From Trichostrongylus colubriformis (Eukaryota > Nematoda > Chromadorea > Rhabditida > Trichostrongylidae), in assembly GCA_963978905.1 (NCBI GenBank), contig OZ022260.1, positions 2,159,725-2,223,724 on the forward strand: a stretch of DNA of 64,000 nt, given 5' to 3'. The position numbers and the translations under genes are program-made. The notes below the pieces were generated by a model. That model did no database searches and was not told the origin of the DNA. It saw only the letters and a program-made list of their open reading frames with translations. Shown here piece by piece: positions 1 to 11,528 of the stretch (position 1 is the first letter of the stretch; every line of letters begins with the position of its first letter).

Positions 1-79
1 TAACCTTCTGCGTTCGTTACGAAATGCTCATTTCTTTGTATGTTTCTCTTGTTTCGGACCCCCTTCCGGTTCCTTTAAG
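1..79 (+). repeat. dispersed repeat copy 1 (three copies)
   Basis: The segment starting TAACCTTCTGCGTTCGTTAC recurs at 15133-15209 and 15550-15627 with scattered substitutions. All three end near GGTTCCTTTAA or a close variant. Nature unknown; probably the conserved end of a larger element. Confidence 0.7.
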
Positions 80-648
80 TGGCGGCGGAAGCTTTCGGTT
101 CACGTTGTTGTGGGGTCGGTGCGCTTTATCGGTGAGTTAAAAGTTGCTTTCTTGTCACCGATGTTACAAGCTCAACAACGATATTGGCGACACCCCATAT
201 TAGCCCCCCACGTCGGGGCTTCCTTCCCTTGCAGGCTTGGGTAATTAGTTCAGGAGAAGGTGCTATTATAGTTGCTGGGATGGGGGGGGGACACTCATTG
301 TCGTGCTGTCGACCCTAATCCAAGCTTTTTTTAATCACCAATCTGTACATTGAAGTGTATATTTACCTGCACCTTATTTGAATAACATAGGTGCTTCCCC
401 TTGAAGTAAGGCTTGGGCAAGTTCGCAGGCAAAAATAGCGCCGTACGCTAAGCTTGGCGGAGTGCAGCTCCACCTTATATAATAACATTATATTATAACA
501 ATAACATTAGGTGAGAGCTGCGAGCGCGAAGGTGAGTGGCCGCCCACAACTACACTGCTCTGCATAATTATACAACCACCTAAAAATTGTCCAAAAACTC
601 TGTTCGCAGAGTGATTCAAAAAAAGTCTCTAAGTGAAAGATGTAGCCA

Positions 649-933
649 GTGTGGGCGCGCATTCGCGCATCCATACCAAACTTTGACCAAGAAACAAAGA
701 AGATTCTTTTCTTAAGTTGTTTTGAAAATGACGCTTATACCATTCTGCAAAATTATACAACCACTGAACAGATTGACGCATTCGTCAACCGAGAAACAAC
801 GAAAGAGAGGAAAATGCTGATTTTGCGATCATTTGGTCCTCCATTGTTTCGAATAGTCACAAATATTGATGAACTAGGTCCATATAAAGTTTTCCAGAAT
901 GTTTTCAGACCACATGCCGCCACGCTTCCATGA
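649..933 (+). CDS. ORF inside the Tc1-like element, unrecognised
   Basis: 94 codons from ATG, reading NFDQETKKILFLSCFENDAY near the start. It has plausible composition but no known transposase motif. It ends just before the nested MITE at 941, so it may be truncated by that insertion. It could be a remnant of a captured host or element gene. Confidence 0.3.
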   Translation: MWARIRASIPNFDQETKKILFLSCFENDAYTILQNYTTTEQIDAFVNRETTKERKMLILRSFGPPLFRIVTNIDELGPYKVFQNVFRPHAATLP

Positions 934-940
934 CAACTTC

Positions 941-1646
941 TTTAAAGGCACTCCACGCGATCAAAAATTGACCATGTTTGCGCTCAAAAATGGACGTAGA
1001 GCCGGTAAGTTACTCAATAACAGAGAAAAAAACCAACAAAAAACATCGAGAACGTCGAAAATGGGAGCCTCATCCCCAGAGGGTCGGACGAGAGTTGTTC
1101 CGTGGAATTGGGGGTTTGGACGAGTGTTCCGAGATTTGGCTTTTTGCCAACCTCTATGTTTTGATCGATACCAACCACTCAGCTGATTTCTTTGCTGCAC
1201 AATGACAATGCAACAATGAACAAGGACCTGAAACAAGCAGCCAACGCTTCAATGCCATAGGAGACAATCGATGAAATAATAACATAACAATAACAATAAC
1301 GATGAAAAAGAAATGAACTGCGAAATCTTGGAACAAGCAATGAAATATAGAAGACATCAGCCAATCATTTCCTGTGAACGTTCGACTAACACCCGACGAC
1401 GATCCAGAATACAATAGAGGCAGACCGCAAACTGGCGTTCTTTGGTGTATCGTTGGAACTCGGTTCATCCAGCGCCGGGCGTGACTCGGTTCTACAGGCG
1501 CGGCTCGGTTGAGGTCGAGCGGGCCTACCGTCGCGAGAGAGCGCCGTGATGCCGCAAAAAGGGTGCGGCCTTAACATCTACCCAAGGGTCTACCTGCCCC
1601 AAGAAGGTAAGTGCCTATTGTGATTACCGCGTGGAGTGCCTTTAAA
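941..1646. mobile_element. MITE with TTTAAAGGCAC termini, nested
   Basis: Terminal inverted repeats of 19 bp (TTTAAAGGCACTCCACGCG at 941-959, its complement at 1628-1646) bound a 706-bp segment without credible genes. It sits inside the Tc1-like element at 553-2138. The first 11 bases are shared with the element at 16604-17097, so they probably belong to one transposon group. Confidence 0.65.
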
Positions 1647-2550
1647 CTCCCTGACTCCTTCCAATCGGTCTGAATTCTTTTCCCTACGAAACCCCAGATG
1701 ATCTTCCATCAGGTAAAGATCGGACCCGTTCGTCATCCGGGTCAGAAGGTCCATTCGGTGACGGCTTCACCATGATCGAGTGCTCCGACATGGGTTGGCC
1801 CATAACTTACATGAAACAAGATTTTGGTGAAGATTTTGAGACGCATGACGAGAGAAGGGTACGGCGCCCGAAGACTTGGTAATCGGATGGTTCACCCTTC
1901 CGAGAACGATACAAAAATTTTAATGGTCCCGCACCATAACACCACCTCCTTTGAAATTCTTTTCTGAAATTAAGTCTGTCCCTGGTGCGATAGTGCCGGC
2001 AGCCGTTCGGGACATCATAGCTAAACCTTTTTTTCATCAGTAAGAAAAACCTGGAGAAAAACACTAGGGGAAAGCTGTACAAACTTGAGAGAATTTTCGG
2101 ATAATTTGTGGGTGGTTGTATAATTATGCAGAGCACTGTAAGCACAGTAAATTCTTCCGTTTTTCGTTCAGTTCTTTTGCGAATACGTGATAGGAGTGCT
2201 TTTTAGATCATCAGTCATTTGTAATACGTAGAGCGGTACCAGTTGTTGTAATACCGCCTGAACGAACACAGGGAAGTACAGTGCGTCCTTCTCCCAATCC
2301 CCCTCAATAACACCTGCACTTTACATCATAATAGCCTACATATATACGCATACATCCATTATATCCCATTTACACTCGAAGTATTGAAAAAAGCGTATTC
2401 TGTAGTCGTATACACTGTAACAGCGTCTTGATCTGAATAAATACAGGCGGAAGGTTTACTGTAGTGGTGTGCCGTGCGTAGTTGCGATCCGACTACCGCT
2501 TAGCTTCATACGTAGTATCAGCGGAAGGGTACCGGAAGCAGAATTCCTCG

Positions 2551-2706
2551 GGCCGCCGTCAGGTTCGCGATTTTGCAATTTTACGATTCTGCAACTCTGT
2601 GATCTTGAGACTCCACGATGCTGCAACTTTGCGTGCGAAGCAGCGTTATGACAAAATTGCAGAAGTAAAACCGCAAGATCGCATAATACGAAGTCTAACA
2701 GCAGCC
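2551..2706. mobile_element. palindromic MITE, GGCCGCCGTCAG family, copy 1
   Basis: Starts GGCCGCCGTCAG and ends with a degraded complement (AGTCTAACAGCAGCC). The interior alternates TTTTGCGA-like words and folds back on itself. Other copies are at 4717-4816, 8715-8850 and 32678-32832. Confidence 0.6.
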
Positions 2707-2740
2707 TTATCTGCGCATCACTACCAAAGGAATGGCATAG

Positions 2741-2752
2741 TTATTTATTTGT

Positions 2753-2831
<79 letters not shown>
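2741..2831 (+). repeat. (TTTA)n microsatellite
   Basis: About 22 uninterrupted tetranucleotide units, with one G substitution near the start. It makes a spurious Tyr/Leu/Phe/Ile reading frame. Confidence 0.98.
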
Positions 2832-2839
2832 CTATTAAT

Positions 2840-3360
2840 CAGGCGCTCAAGGCGCACCATCGGTAAAAGAGAACAACATGGCTAGCATAATTACAAACCG
2901 AACATTCTGTAAAGCCAAACAGAAAAAGTTAAGCCCTAAACTCGTGCAAGGCCAGGGTTAGAAAACAATGGATACAATTATTTCAAAACATGCGGGAAAT
3001 CTTGACGCATGCGTTAATCTTAGATGCGCGCCAATGTCGCCCGGCCCGCGCGCGTGAGTAATCAATTTGTGTCCACTGTCGCCGGCACCGAGCTGCCTAA
3101 AGTCATGTATGATCAAATAAATGCTACATATTGGAATTGGAAAGGATCACGAATCTTTACCGATATTGCTAAGAGTAGGTATAAGCCATTTTCATTCATA
3201 CTTCCCTCATATCGTAGTGTGCGTGATCCTACGTGATCGTGCCCCCAATCAGGCTCAGGCCTCCCGTCGAGGATTCCTCGACGAGGGTCGTATTCTGGTT
3301 GGAAGATAAGGGCGTATTTTCAAAAATTCTCCTCGTCGCCGGGCTTGACGCTGGGCTTAT
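2840..3360. other. no gene recognised
   Basis: AT-rich sequence, then a GC-richer stretch around 3020-3080. No splice-bounded exon or repeat with a second copy in the window was seen. Short ORFs here have no motif. Confidence 0.5.
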
Positions 3361-3367
3361 TGTCATG

Positions 3368-3543
3368 AAGCCGCGTTCATACTTTGCGATGCCGGCGGCA
3401 AGGCGTGACTGCGTGTCTATGCATACCCGTCCGTGCCACTTTGTCTCATTGCCTGCGTCGTTTCTGCACCTCCACCGTGCCACTCTGCCTCGCTGCCTGT
3501 GAACCCGGCCACGTCCTACCGGCGCAAAGTAGGAACGCGGCTT
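3368..3543. mobile_element. MITE, GCCGCGTTCATACTTTGCG family
   Basis: Begins AAGCCGCGTTCATACTTTGC and ends with the complement (GCAAAGTAGGAACGCGGCTT). The middle holds TGCCACTCTGCCTC-type words shared by all copies. Related copies lie at 3746-3915, 4818-4946, 5231-5398, 6523-6645 and 30056-30210, with a fragment at about 63346-63402. Confidence 0.7.
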
Positions 3544-3745
3544 TAGGCAGCGATAGCACGAATTTGCTCCCGCTGTCTTCTGCCTCCCGTAGAAACGATC
3601 AGTAATGTCATACGCTCTCAGTCTGGGGTCGCGTTCAAACTCGACGGGCGATTGCAGCGAGTATATACGGACATGGTAGATTGATGACTCGTTGTCGTGA
3701 TTTGCGAGCGCAACAGAAGTATGAGGGACATTGATGGTGCAGAAG

Positions 3746-3915
3746 CAAAGCCGCCTCCATACTCCGCGGTTCCGTTGGCAGGGCGTGGCTGCGTGTCTCT
3801 GCGTCTTGGCCTGACCCAGCCTGTCTCGTCGTTGCCTGCACCTCTTCTGCGCCTGTCTGCCTCGTCACCCGTGAACGCAGCCACACGCTGCCGGCGCCTA
3901 GTATGGACGCGTCCT
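3746..3915. mobile_element. MITE, same family as 3368-3543
   Basis: The inverted ends (GCCTCCATACTCCGCGG and the CGGCGCCTAGTATGGACGCG end) and the internal GGCAGGGCGTGGCTGCGT/ACGCAGCCACACGCTGCC pair give a long imperfect hairpin. The 229-codon ORF crossing it is not a gene. Confidence 0.65.
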
Positions 3916-4716
3916 AAGCGAATATGGGGCTTTCTCCAGAATGGTGACGATGAAATTACAGTAACCAAGAGAAGTTTTGATAATCCAGTAACTGATGCGG
4001 AATCATTTGGCAATGTAAACAGCCATTATCACTTTAATAAGACTGGGAAGTGCCCAGTTGCTACGGTGGCATGCCACCAACCGGCGGTTATGCTTAGGTG
4101 GACGGCAGTGATCCTTCGTTTCACAATGATAGTGACCTGCTCTGCCTGGAATCCCAACAACGTGGTCGATCGATGGCCGCGCCAAGTAAGTCCATCAGAC
4201 TTATCTTCCACTAGACTGCCTACATACTCTGCGGCACCTACCGGCGTCACTGCAGACGCCGCCAGCGCCGCAGAGCATAAAAGCAGCTCAGGCGCTTATA
4301 GCAGGACAACACTGGAGACAGGTTTCATGTTAATTGTTACCATCGTAAGAATGAAGGAGCGCCGAAACCTTTCCCAAATACAATGAATACAAGGCTCCCA
4401 GGACTCCACCCTCACCAAAAGCTGGTGGTAGAGGCAAGTCGCTACAAAGTATGTGAAACAGGCAATGCTTTCCAACGGTTGAGTTCCTCTCGGGCCATGT
4501 ACACAGCCATCGCTATTGGCGCATCGGAGGGTAGGGGCTCCGGCGCTGATACGCAATCGCGCCGCGACGCATGGCATGGCATTGCGATCAATATGTGTCT
4601 TGTGCTCATTCCGCCGATACGCCAATGTCCCATGTGCGGATGTGCTTAAAACGTCGAGCGGGCGCGGCCAGCCAATGGATGAATATCTTTAAGTACATCA
4701 GCCAATAGCGATCATG

Positions 4717-4816
4717 GGCCGCCGTCAGACTTTGCGATTTTCCGGCATCGCACTTTCGTACGCATTACTACAACCTTAAGACTGTGCGATGCCGCAATCG
4801 CAGTCTAACGGCGGCC
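4717..4816. mobile_element. palindromic MITE, GGCCGCCGTCAG family, copy 2
   Basis: A 100-bp element with near-perfect ends (GGCCGCCGTCAGACTTTGCG and its complement). It abuts the next MITE at 4818 directly. Confidence 0.75.
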
Positions 4817-4817
4817 T

Positions 4818-4946
4818 CTGCGGTGACGGCGGCGGGCGTGGCTACGCCGTCTCTGCGTCTCCGCGCGCGCTACTCTGCCTCACTGCCTTTAAACGCTGCT
4901 ACGCCGTAACACCGGCAGCACCACTGCAAAGTATGAGGGCTACTTA
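4818..4946. mobile_element. MITE, same family as 3368-3543
   Basis: Carries CTCTGCGGTGACGGCGG at the left and the complementary ACCACTGCAAAGTATGAGGG at the right, with the family TGCCTCACTGCC core between. Confidence 0.55.
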
Positions 4947-5230
4947 CTGAGGTCACGCGATAATGCCATTGTAGGAGAGTTAACTGGAAGCAAATCTAAT
5001 CATTTTCATCGAACGATGATTTATGAATTGACCAATCAGGCTTCAGCTCATTTATACTCTTTCCCGCTTGGCTGCAAAATAGCATAGTATAGTTGCAATG
5101 GCGCCGATACTATTCTCACATTCAAGGGGTCTGTCCGGAAGTGACGACATGACGCCACATATTGATCGGCGAGCGATTACAAGAACAAACAACTCAGGAT
5201 TACTACCAAATGTGGTATTCGCACGAAAAG

Positions 5231-5398
5231 GACCCCTCCATACTCTGCGGTTCCGACGGCAGGGCGTCGTTACGTATCTCTGCGACTCCGCCTGTGCCAC
5301 AGTGCCTCTCTGCTTGCGTCTTCTCTGCACCTCTCCCGTGCCACTCTGCCTCACAACGCAGCACGCCCTGCCGGCGTTCAGTATGAAGGCGGCCGAAG
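5231..5398. mobile_element. MITE, same family as 3368-3543
   Basis: Left end CTCCATACTCTGCGG, right end TTCAGTATGAAGGCGGCC, with the GGCAGGGCG/CGCCCTGCC inner pair and repeated TGTGCCAC words. Confidence 0.65.
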
Positions 5399-6005
5399 GC
5401 AGGGGGACGACACGAGACTACAATTTCGCTTAGTATAAACACCTATAAATGCATATCTGTTCATCTCAATCAAGAGGACCGCTAAGTGGAAGAAGTCTGA
5501 CTGAATGACAGTGTATCAGAGAATGAAAAATTGTGATTAGCTGTATCGTAAATTATTAAAGTGGTTCACTAAACAGTTAATCTTGTATTATCACCCAACT
5601 CTCCACTAACGTTGTGCTCCGCTATCTTGATCTGAAAATGCAGACACTGAGCAGCGGCCACGGGCAGCGGTACCGTCCCTCCCGTTCCCACGACGGTGCG
5701 ACGTCATGCCGACCACCTTAGCGGCGTGAGGTGAATACTGGCGTTCCTATATGGGCAACTTGAATGGTTGTATGTATCTGAACGAACAAAAAATCCCTCC
5801 TTTCAGCCGAATTACCAGACAACTGTTCGCTTCGCAGCAAGAGGACTATTCACAAGACCATGTGGAGAGCTGCGAGATATTCAAGTCTCGACTGGTTATA
5901 TTCCTGCGCCACCCGACGATGAGGTGATACTTCCACACTGCCATCAAACTCATCGAGATCGCTTCCACCATATAAATGACGCTATCTCATGAGGGAAGGG
6001 GAGAA

Positions 6006-6237
6006 GGGTGTGTACCCTTACATCAGGATTTCGCACGACGACGAGCAGCGTGCGACGCAGTGTGTGCGAGCTATGCGCGTCGCGGTAATTGGGTCTTAGA
6101 AAGTTAATGCTAGGGGGGCGATACGCAGTTGACTTGTAATCCCTTCGCGACCCAACAGAATGGCGCCTTTAGCTCGTCCGTATCGCTTCGCTTGCGACAT
6201 GTCGCGGTGCGAGATCCTGACGTAGGGATACGCACCC
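6006..6237. mobile_element. MITE with GGGTGTGTACCC termini
   Basis: The 232-bp segment has inverted ends (GGGTGTGTACCCTTACATCAGG and the complement of CCTGACGTAGGGATACGCACCC). The interior resembles the 14325-14555 copy, including GCGAGCTATGCGCGTCGCGG and GACCCAACA motifs. No clear target duplication remains. Confidence 0.7.
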
Positions 6238-6522
6238 GGAGGCAAACCCCTCCCCTCCTCGTAAGATAGTATCAAATTGCACTTTGAAAAGTAGTGTTGT
6301 TGGTTTTTCAGAAAAATATCTGCAAGGAAGAATATGAATCCATAGTGTGCAGACAAAGACGATCCCTCGCTCACGATGAAAATTGGCTGGAGGTAATATA
6401 TATTCTGAAACTTACTTTCTATTTCATTTTTGCTATCTCAGAATGGTTTTCCTACCCCTATACCACTTTATAAAGTCGATGCTGAGTGCCATCACTGCCT
6501 TGCGAGTGTTGTCACAGTCTCT

Positions 6523-6645
6523 TATGAGGCACCGATGCCGGCGACGGGGCGTGGCTACGTCGTCTCTGCATCCCGTCTGCGCCACTCTACCTCACTGCCT
6601 GTGAACGCAGCCACGCGCGCACCACCGCAAAGTATGAAGGCTACC
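6523..6645. mobile_element. MITE, same family as 3368-3543
   Basis: Carries GGCGACGGGGCGTGGCTACG at the left and CACCGCAAAGTATGAAGG at the right, with the GCCACTCTACCTCACTGCC core. Confidence 0.55.
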
Positions 6646-7129
6646 TGACTGGTAGCTGCAATCCCAGCAATATACGGCTTCGCGATCGATAAAACGACCC
6701 GCTGGATGCACGTCCGACAACAGCGCCATGATCAGCTCTGTACCTTTGAAGTGTTCATGGTAGCCGTCGGTAGCAGCATCCAGTGGTCCTCGCCAAATCG
6801 CAAAATGTATCCGGTGCAACCTCCTTTCTGTAGCTCTTAGGTTATTCTATTCAGAAAACACTGAAAGTGTACCAGATGCAAGCGATGGAAGACCATATAT
6901 GGTAGGTAGTTTTATTTCCCACTGCAAAATGCAAAACACTGTCATAAATCAAGAGTGAACTGAAAACCGTCTATGAGATGAAAATAATTTGAAAACAAGC
7001 TCAATATAACGGCGAAATGGATAGAAATAGGCGTGGACACGGTCGCCGCCCTTCTCACGCAATCACACGAGAGTCCCACTGAGGGCAGTCAACTCGCGCG
7101 CGTAGGTCGCTCTTTCCTAGGCAGTGCGC

Positions 7130-7230
7130 GAAATGGGTGGGGGTCGATGGGTGTGTACCCTAGTGTCAGGACGCCGCATCGCGACGTTCTCCACGCGACA
7201 TTGGCGCGCGAGTAGTCTGCCCTCGGTGGG
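7130..7230 (+). repeat. partial copy of the GGGTGTGTACCC MITE
   Basis: GGGTGTGTACCCTAGTGTCAGG and the following GCCGCATCGCGACG match one end of the elements at 6006 and 14325; the other end is missing or rearranged. Confidence 0.5.
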
Positions 7231-7509
7231 AATCGCATGTAATTGCACAAAAAGGGCGGCGACCGTATCGGCGCCTATTCTTACTCACTTTGCCGCTATA
7301 TTGGACATGTTTTTTTGTATTGTTTTCGTTTAAATACGTGTAAATTTAGCTCACTTTGGTGTCTCAGTGTTCACACTAGAAGTAGTAGGTAGTCCTACAA
7401 CTTCGATCGGTTTTTCACATGACGTTCCTCACCCGGAGTACGATACTGAGATCTGATTATTACTTCTTTACCGCATAGAAGGATTGTGCTAGTCTACTAT
7501 ACTTCGGTC

Positions 7510-7735
7510 AAATAAAGTCGGGGGGGGGGGGGGGTGGGGGGAGACGCTACTTTGCGTCGACGTCGAAGCTCCTTTCCCTCTATAGGCTTAGGCTAAAGCG
7601 GATGAGACAGATACTTCGGCAGATATTTTTCATGAGGGAGAAGGGATTATGAATTTTAGCCTAAGCCTAGGGAGGGAAGGAGAATCGACTGCGTCGGTGA
7701 AAAGTTGCGTCTCCCCCCCCCCCCCAGACTTTACA
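7510..7735. mobile_element. MITE bounded by G-tract and C-tract inverted repeats
   Basis: The left arm reads AAAGTC followed by about 16 G and a GACGC(T)ACTTT segment. The right arm has the complement with 15 C. Inside, GGCTTAGGCTAAA and TTTAGCCTAAGCC also pair. The element separates otherwise unremarkable sequence. Confidence 0.65.
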
Positions 7736-8139
7736 TGACCCGCAAGAAGCGCACTGATACAATTATACAAATCAAACAATACATTGACAAAATAATACAA
7801 TAACACGATTAATTTAGCTATAGTGCGACATAGGTAGCAAAAGAAAATTTCCGGATAGCAAAAATGATGGAAATAATAGGTCACACAGCATAAAATTGGA
7901 ATGACTGCGTGCAAAACACTATCATCAATTGAAAATAAACTAAAACCATGCAAGATGAACTAATTCATGCGAATCCCGACGATTAAAATATAAAAAAATT
8001 CAAGAGCAAACTCAATATCACTGCCAACATGAATAAAAGTAGGCGTCGATACGGTCGCCACCCTTCTGGTGCAATTACACGTGATTTCCATCAAGGCAAT
8101 GAACTCGTGCGAAAACGACGCTCGCGGCTTTGTGCTGCG

Positions 8140-8712
8140 CGGCGTCCTGACATTAGAATACACACCCGGGGGTCGATTGGTCGACCGCCCGCGGCGACGG
8201 CGCGGCGAGTGCGAGTTGTTTGGAATTCCGCTCAAGACGCACTGGGCTAGTACCGTAAGGGACCTTCGAAGACTCCACCTATTTTTCAGCGCGGGCGGCT
8301 ATTTGTTTTTGTTCTTATGCTTTTTGGGAGAACTGAAAATTAAAGGTGATTTAAATATTATTGTTCTCTCTCAATCTGCAGTGAGTGATCCATAGAAGTT
8401 TCTCCAGGAGCATTAACAGTTGACGAAACCTGTCAGGATAACACAACAATCAACAACAACCTCAAGTACAATAGAAGCAGTGTTAGCTATGCCATTATTA
8501 GCTTCGAAGAACGATGGAGAGCTCATACTGCAGTCTTAGAAAATTTTAATTCACAACAAAATAGGTGCAATCTTTGAAGGTCCCTCACGGTACCAGCCCA
8601 TTGCATCTTGAGCGAAATTCCAGACGACCCGTACTGACGGGGCCGCGAGTGCGAAGCGAAAGTTCGACCAATCGACCCCACCCGCGCGAGATCCTGACGT
8701 AAGTGTACGCAA
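8140..8712. mobile_element. long imperfect palindromic element
   Basis: About 8150-8285 is repeated inverted at about 8558-8712. Matched words include GTCCTGACATTAG/CTGACGTAAG, GTCGATTGGTCGA/TCGACCAATCGAC and GGGACCTTCGAAGA/TCTTTGAAGGTCCC. The loop of about 270 bp is AT-rich and gene-free. The right end runs directly into the MITE at 8715. Confidence 0.6.
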
Positions 8713-8714
8713 CC

Positions 8715-8850
8715 CCAGCGTCAGACTTTGCAATTTTGCGACGTCGCATCTTCGCACCGGAACTGCGACCTTCAGATCATGCATTGTGCAACTTCGCGTA
8801 CAAAGAAGCGACACCGCCAGATCGCGGAGTCGCTAAGTCTGACGGCGGCC
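8715..8850. mobile_element. palindromic MITE, GGCCGCCGTCAG family, copy 3
   Basis: AGCGTCAGACTTTGCAATTT at the left and AGTCTGACGGCGGCC at the right; an internal GCGACGTCGC-type fold. A family member with a worn left end. Confidence 0.65.
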
Positions 8851-8999
8851 CACAATTTCATGCAGTAGCTGCTTTTGTTTATGATTATGTATGACACCAC
8901 CAAACATTATTATTGATAAGAACAGATTAGACACCACCAAAATTATGATTATGACAGTCTGGCAAAGGCAGAACTTTGAAAACCCTTGGAAAATATGCA

Positions 9000-10490
9000 T
9001 TTTTTATAATTCCATCATAGTGTTCCTATGAAATTTTAGGAAAACTGTGCAATGCTTGCTAAGCAGACTTAGTGAATTGAAAACTAAACTCTCAGGGACA
9101 GGTGAGCTTTCACTTTTCATTGTACCCTCATTTTTGGGAGAAGCCTACCGTACTCCAAGAATTTTCAGGGCCCTTACAACACTCTTCCAAGCTAAAAGCG
9201 CTTGTTCAGCCCAGTCACCACCAACCCAAGACTACTGTAGCAAGTACGTAATCAAAAATGCTTCTCGCATTTTTGCAAGTGGTCTACGCGCTACAGTGAA
9301 CGAACAATCACTATGGGGAGTGGCCAGGCCCGCCTCAGATCACTCCGCCCACAAGCCTGCGCGGGTGCTTATCAAAAAAGTCCACTATTCAACACTTTAT
9401 CTTACGAGCAACCATTGAACACATGGTATGGATAAACAGCTTATTTCGTATGAAACTGCATACTACAAGAATGAATCATTTATTATTATAAAGCTGCCAT
9501 TCTAACAACAATTCCTTTAACTTCACACGTATATAATGACAATATGTGATTAAGTAACACTCGGAGATTATATAGACCGTTTAGAAAGACAATGAGAGGC
9601 AAACATAAAATGAAACAACAACAAATGCTATTATAAACTTAAGGCACTCTCTCGTATAGTGAGGATACAGTCCCCTACAGGAGAAAAACTATAGTAGGCT
9701 CCATTGCGCTGCTATGGCAGCAAAATACTCGTCCGAATCTGCTTCAAAGCCAACGATCACGATAACTAAATATTTGGTGATGTCCACAATATAAATGAAG
9801 AGCATTCGGTTTCCCCACCATCTGCACCGGTCTCGGGGTGTGACTTACGAGTGGGCGGGGTCTGCGGAGCGAACCAACATAATGACTGACTCTAACTAGT
9901 CAATTCTCTACTTTAGGAAATTCTTCTGATCTAAATGTGCGACAATTATGCCCAGCTAGGTCACCGCGCCACAAGATCTGCGTTGTCGTGCGTGCCAAGA
10001 GCCCCGCAAGCCCCATTGTGTATTGTGCCGCGCGCTAGAAGGTGCGCCACCGCTACTCGCGTGGACTGACCTAATTTACCGGGAGTGCAGTTATGACAAA
10101 AAATCGCGCGGCCGCGGTACCATAGGCAAAGCATGGCAGCGTTCAATCGAAGCAGTGTAGCATGTGTGGAGGAGGCAGGGTGGGATGGGTGGAAGAGGTA
10201 GTGTGGCATGTGTGGAAGTGCAGAGGTAACGCAGCCACGCTCTGCCGGGCTCCCAAGGGCAATCGATTTCGGCAAGTCGTACTGATGGCGCCGCGAGTGC
10301 GACACCGCCAAACGATTTTTTGTCGTAAGTGCACACACCCTAATTTACCATATGCAGCTATACCAACTCACGAGGCGCTGAACGATTCAAGTTTTTGTGA
10401 TCGCTGACTTTGAGAAGTATCCTGTACTCATAAAGGGAACCGAGTAAACAAAAAGTGGCAGTAAAGGCTGAGGAGACCCAACTGGATGAA
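9000..10490. other. no gene recognised; GC-rich inverted segments near 9.95-10.35 kb
   Basis: Short ORFs at 9047-9418 and 9961-10338 have no family motif. GC-rich sequence at about 9955-10335 contains partial inverted words (ACTCGCG and GCGAGTG forms) and a fragment like the GCCGCGTTCAT MITE family (ACGCAGCCACGCTCTGCCGG). Confidence 0.4.
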
Positions 10491-10492
10491 TA

Positions 10493-10933
10493 TCACGATA
10501 AATATGGATACAAGAACAAGAGGAGAACAAGAAAAATGTAGCAAGAAAAAGGGTCGCAAGGGCAAACTAGCATAATTTCTAAGATGAACATTTCAGTTTC
10601 GTCGCATATACCGCATTCGACGGGAATACACAAAACCTCTCCTCTAGCACCAATGACTGTTTCAACGTTCGCACATACTCTTGTACATCCTACGTCCAAC
10701 GTCATCACAACTGCTATGGCAACTAATCTGGTTGGGCATACAACAGCAGTGAAGTCGACACATCTTGGAAGCCCTGCTAAAATAAGCACAGTCTCATCTA
10801 GTGAGTTCGTTATGATTTCGCATGTTTCGTGTACATCACAATACAAACATATTCGGTTTTTTATTGATGTAAAAGTAGTGGGGGCGATAACTGGATCGTT
10901 TAGGTGAAAGTCTTTACAATAAACGAACGCCAA
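10493..10933 (-). CDS. 146-codon Cys-rich ORF with hydrophobic C-terminus, doubtful
   Basis: An open frame with 14 cysteines, including a CxxC pair near residues 29-32 and clusters near the end (CIPVECGIC, CPCDPFSC), followed by a hydrophobic C-terminus (IFLVLLLFLYPYL). That pattern would suit a small cysteine-rich surface protein, but no N-terminal signal peptide is present. The opposite strand is also open for 107 codons, and an ORF of this size can occur by chance. No splice sites or homologue were recognised. Confidence 0.25.
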   Translation of the reverse strand: MAFVYCKDFHLNDPVIAPTTFTSIKNRICLYCDVHETCEIITNSLDETVLILAGLPRCVDFTAVVCPTRLVAIAVVMTLDVGCTRVCANVETVIGARGEVLCIPVECGICDETEMFILEIMLVCPCDPFSCYIFLVLLLFLYPYLS

Positions 10934-11528
10934 GGCCCAATCAAAAATATGTGAACGATAGATGCATTCAAAGCGAATTTGATAGAAGCGCTAAGCAGGC
11001 GAACCTAACCCCTTACAGAAAATGTTCCGCCCCCACAAGCGTATCGTGCGCTGCGCATGACCGCTGAACACCACAGATCTGCGTGGCTCCAATCGAAAAG
11101 TCAGTGGTATAACGCTCTGGAAACACTTCCACCAGAGATATTCACGAATATTTTCACATTCTACTTCTCAACTGCAGAGAAATTCTACTTCCATTCCAGA
11201 ATGAATCAAATGATCACCCGCTGCCTTCAGATGTTCATCTCCCACCTCAAACCTGCAAACTGAATCACATTCAGATAAGGGAACTGTCGTCACTGAACCT
11301 ACGCAAAACACGACGGAAGGAGGTTTTTTAATCGAAGCGACGGATGCCCAGAATTTTGGCTATGAAAATACGAAAAATAAAAAAACGTATGTACTTTCCT
11401 TTCCTCAGCAGTCATAAGAGTGATTCATTTGTGTATTATAAGGGATTCAGTAATCCCACCTCCCAGATATCAGTTAACCCATTTGCGATCGCGCGCCTTT
11501 CTTTTAGCCCGGTCGTGAACCTAATCAT

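Larger units (their letters stand above)
553..2138. mobile_element. non-autonomous Tc1-like element, 1.59 kb
   Basis: A perfect 25-bp inverted repeat occurs at 556-580 and 2111-2135, with imperfect continuation inwards for about 30 bp more. The ends read CASTGC and are flanked by TA (551-552 and 2139-2140), the Tc1/mariner target duplication. A 94-codon ORF at 649-933 lies inside but does not look like a DDE transposase. The TIR resembles that of the element at 63729. A separate MITE (941-1646) is inserted within it. Confidence 0.7.

Noticed and set aside
2482..2838. 118-codon ORF ending in repeated Tyr/Leu/Phe/Ile
   Set aside because: Translation of a MITE and the (TTTA)n microsatellite.
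3697..4386. 229-codon plus-strand ORF, second longest in the window
   Set aside because: It runs straight through a palindromic MITE (3746-3915) and has repeat-derived composition; no protein motif.
11057..11263. F-box-like words (LETLPPEIFTNIF) in a 68-codon ORF
   Set aside because: Resemblance is limited to one short helix-like stretch; no second supporting feature.
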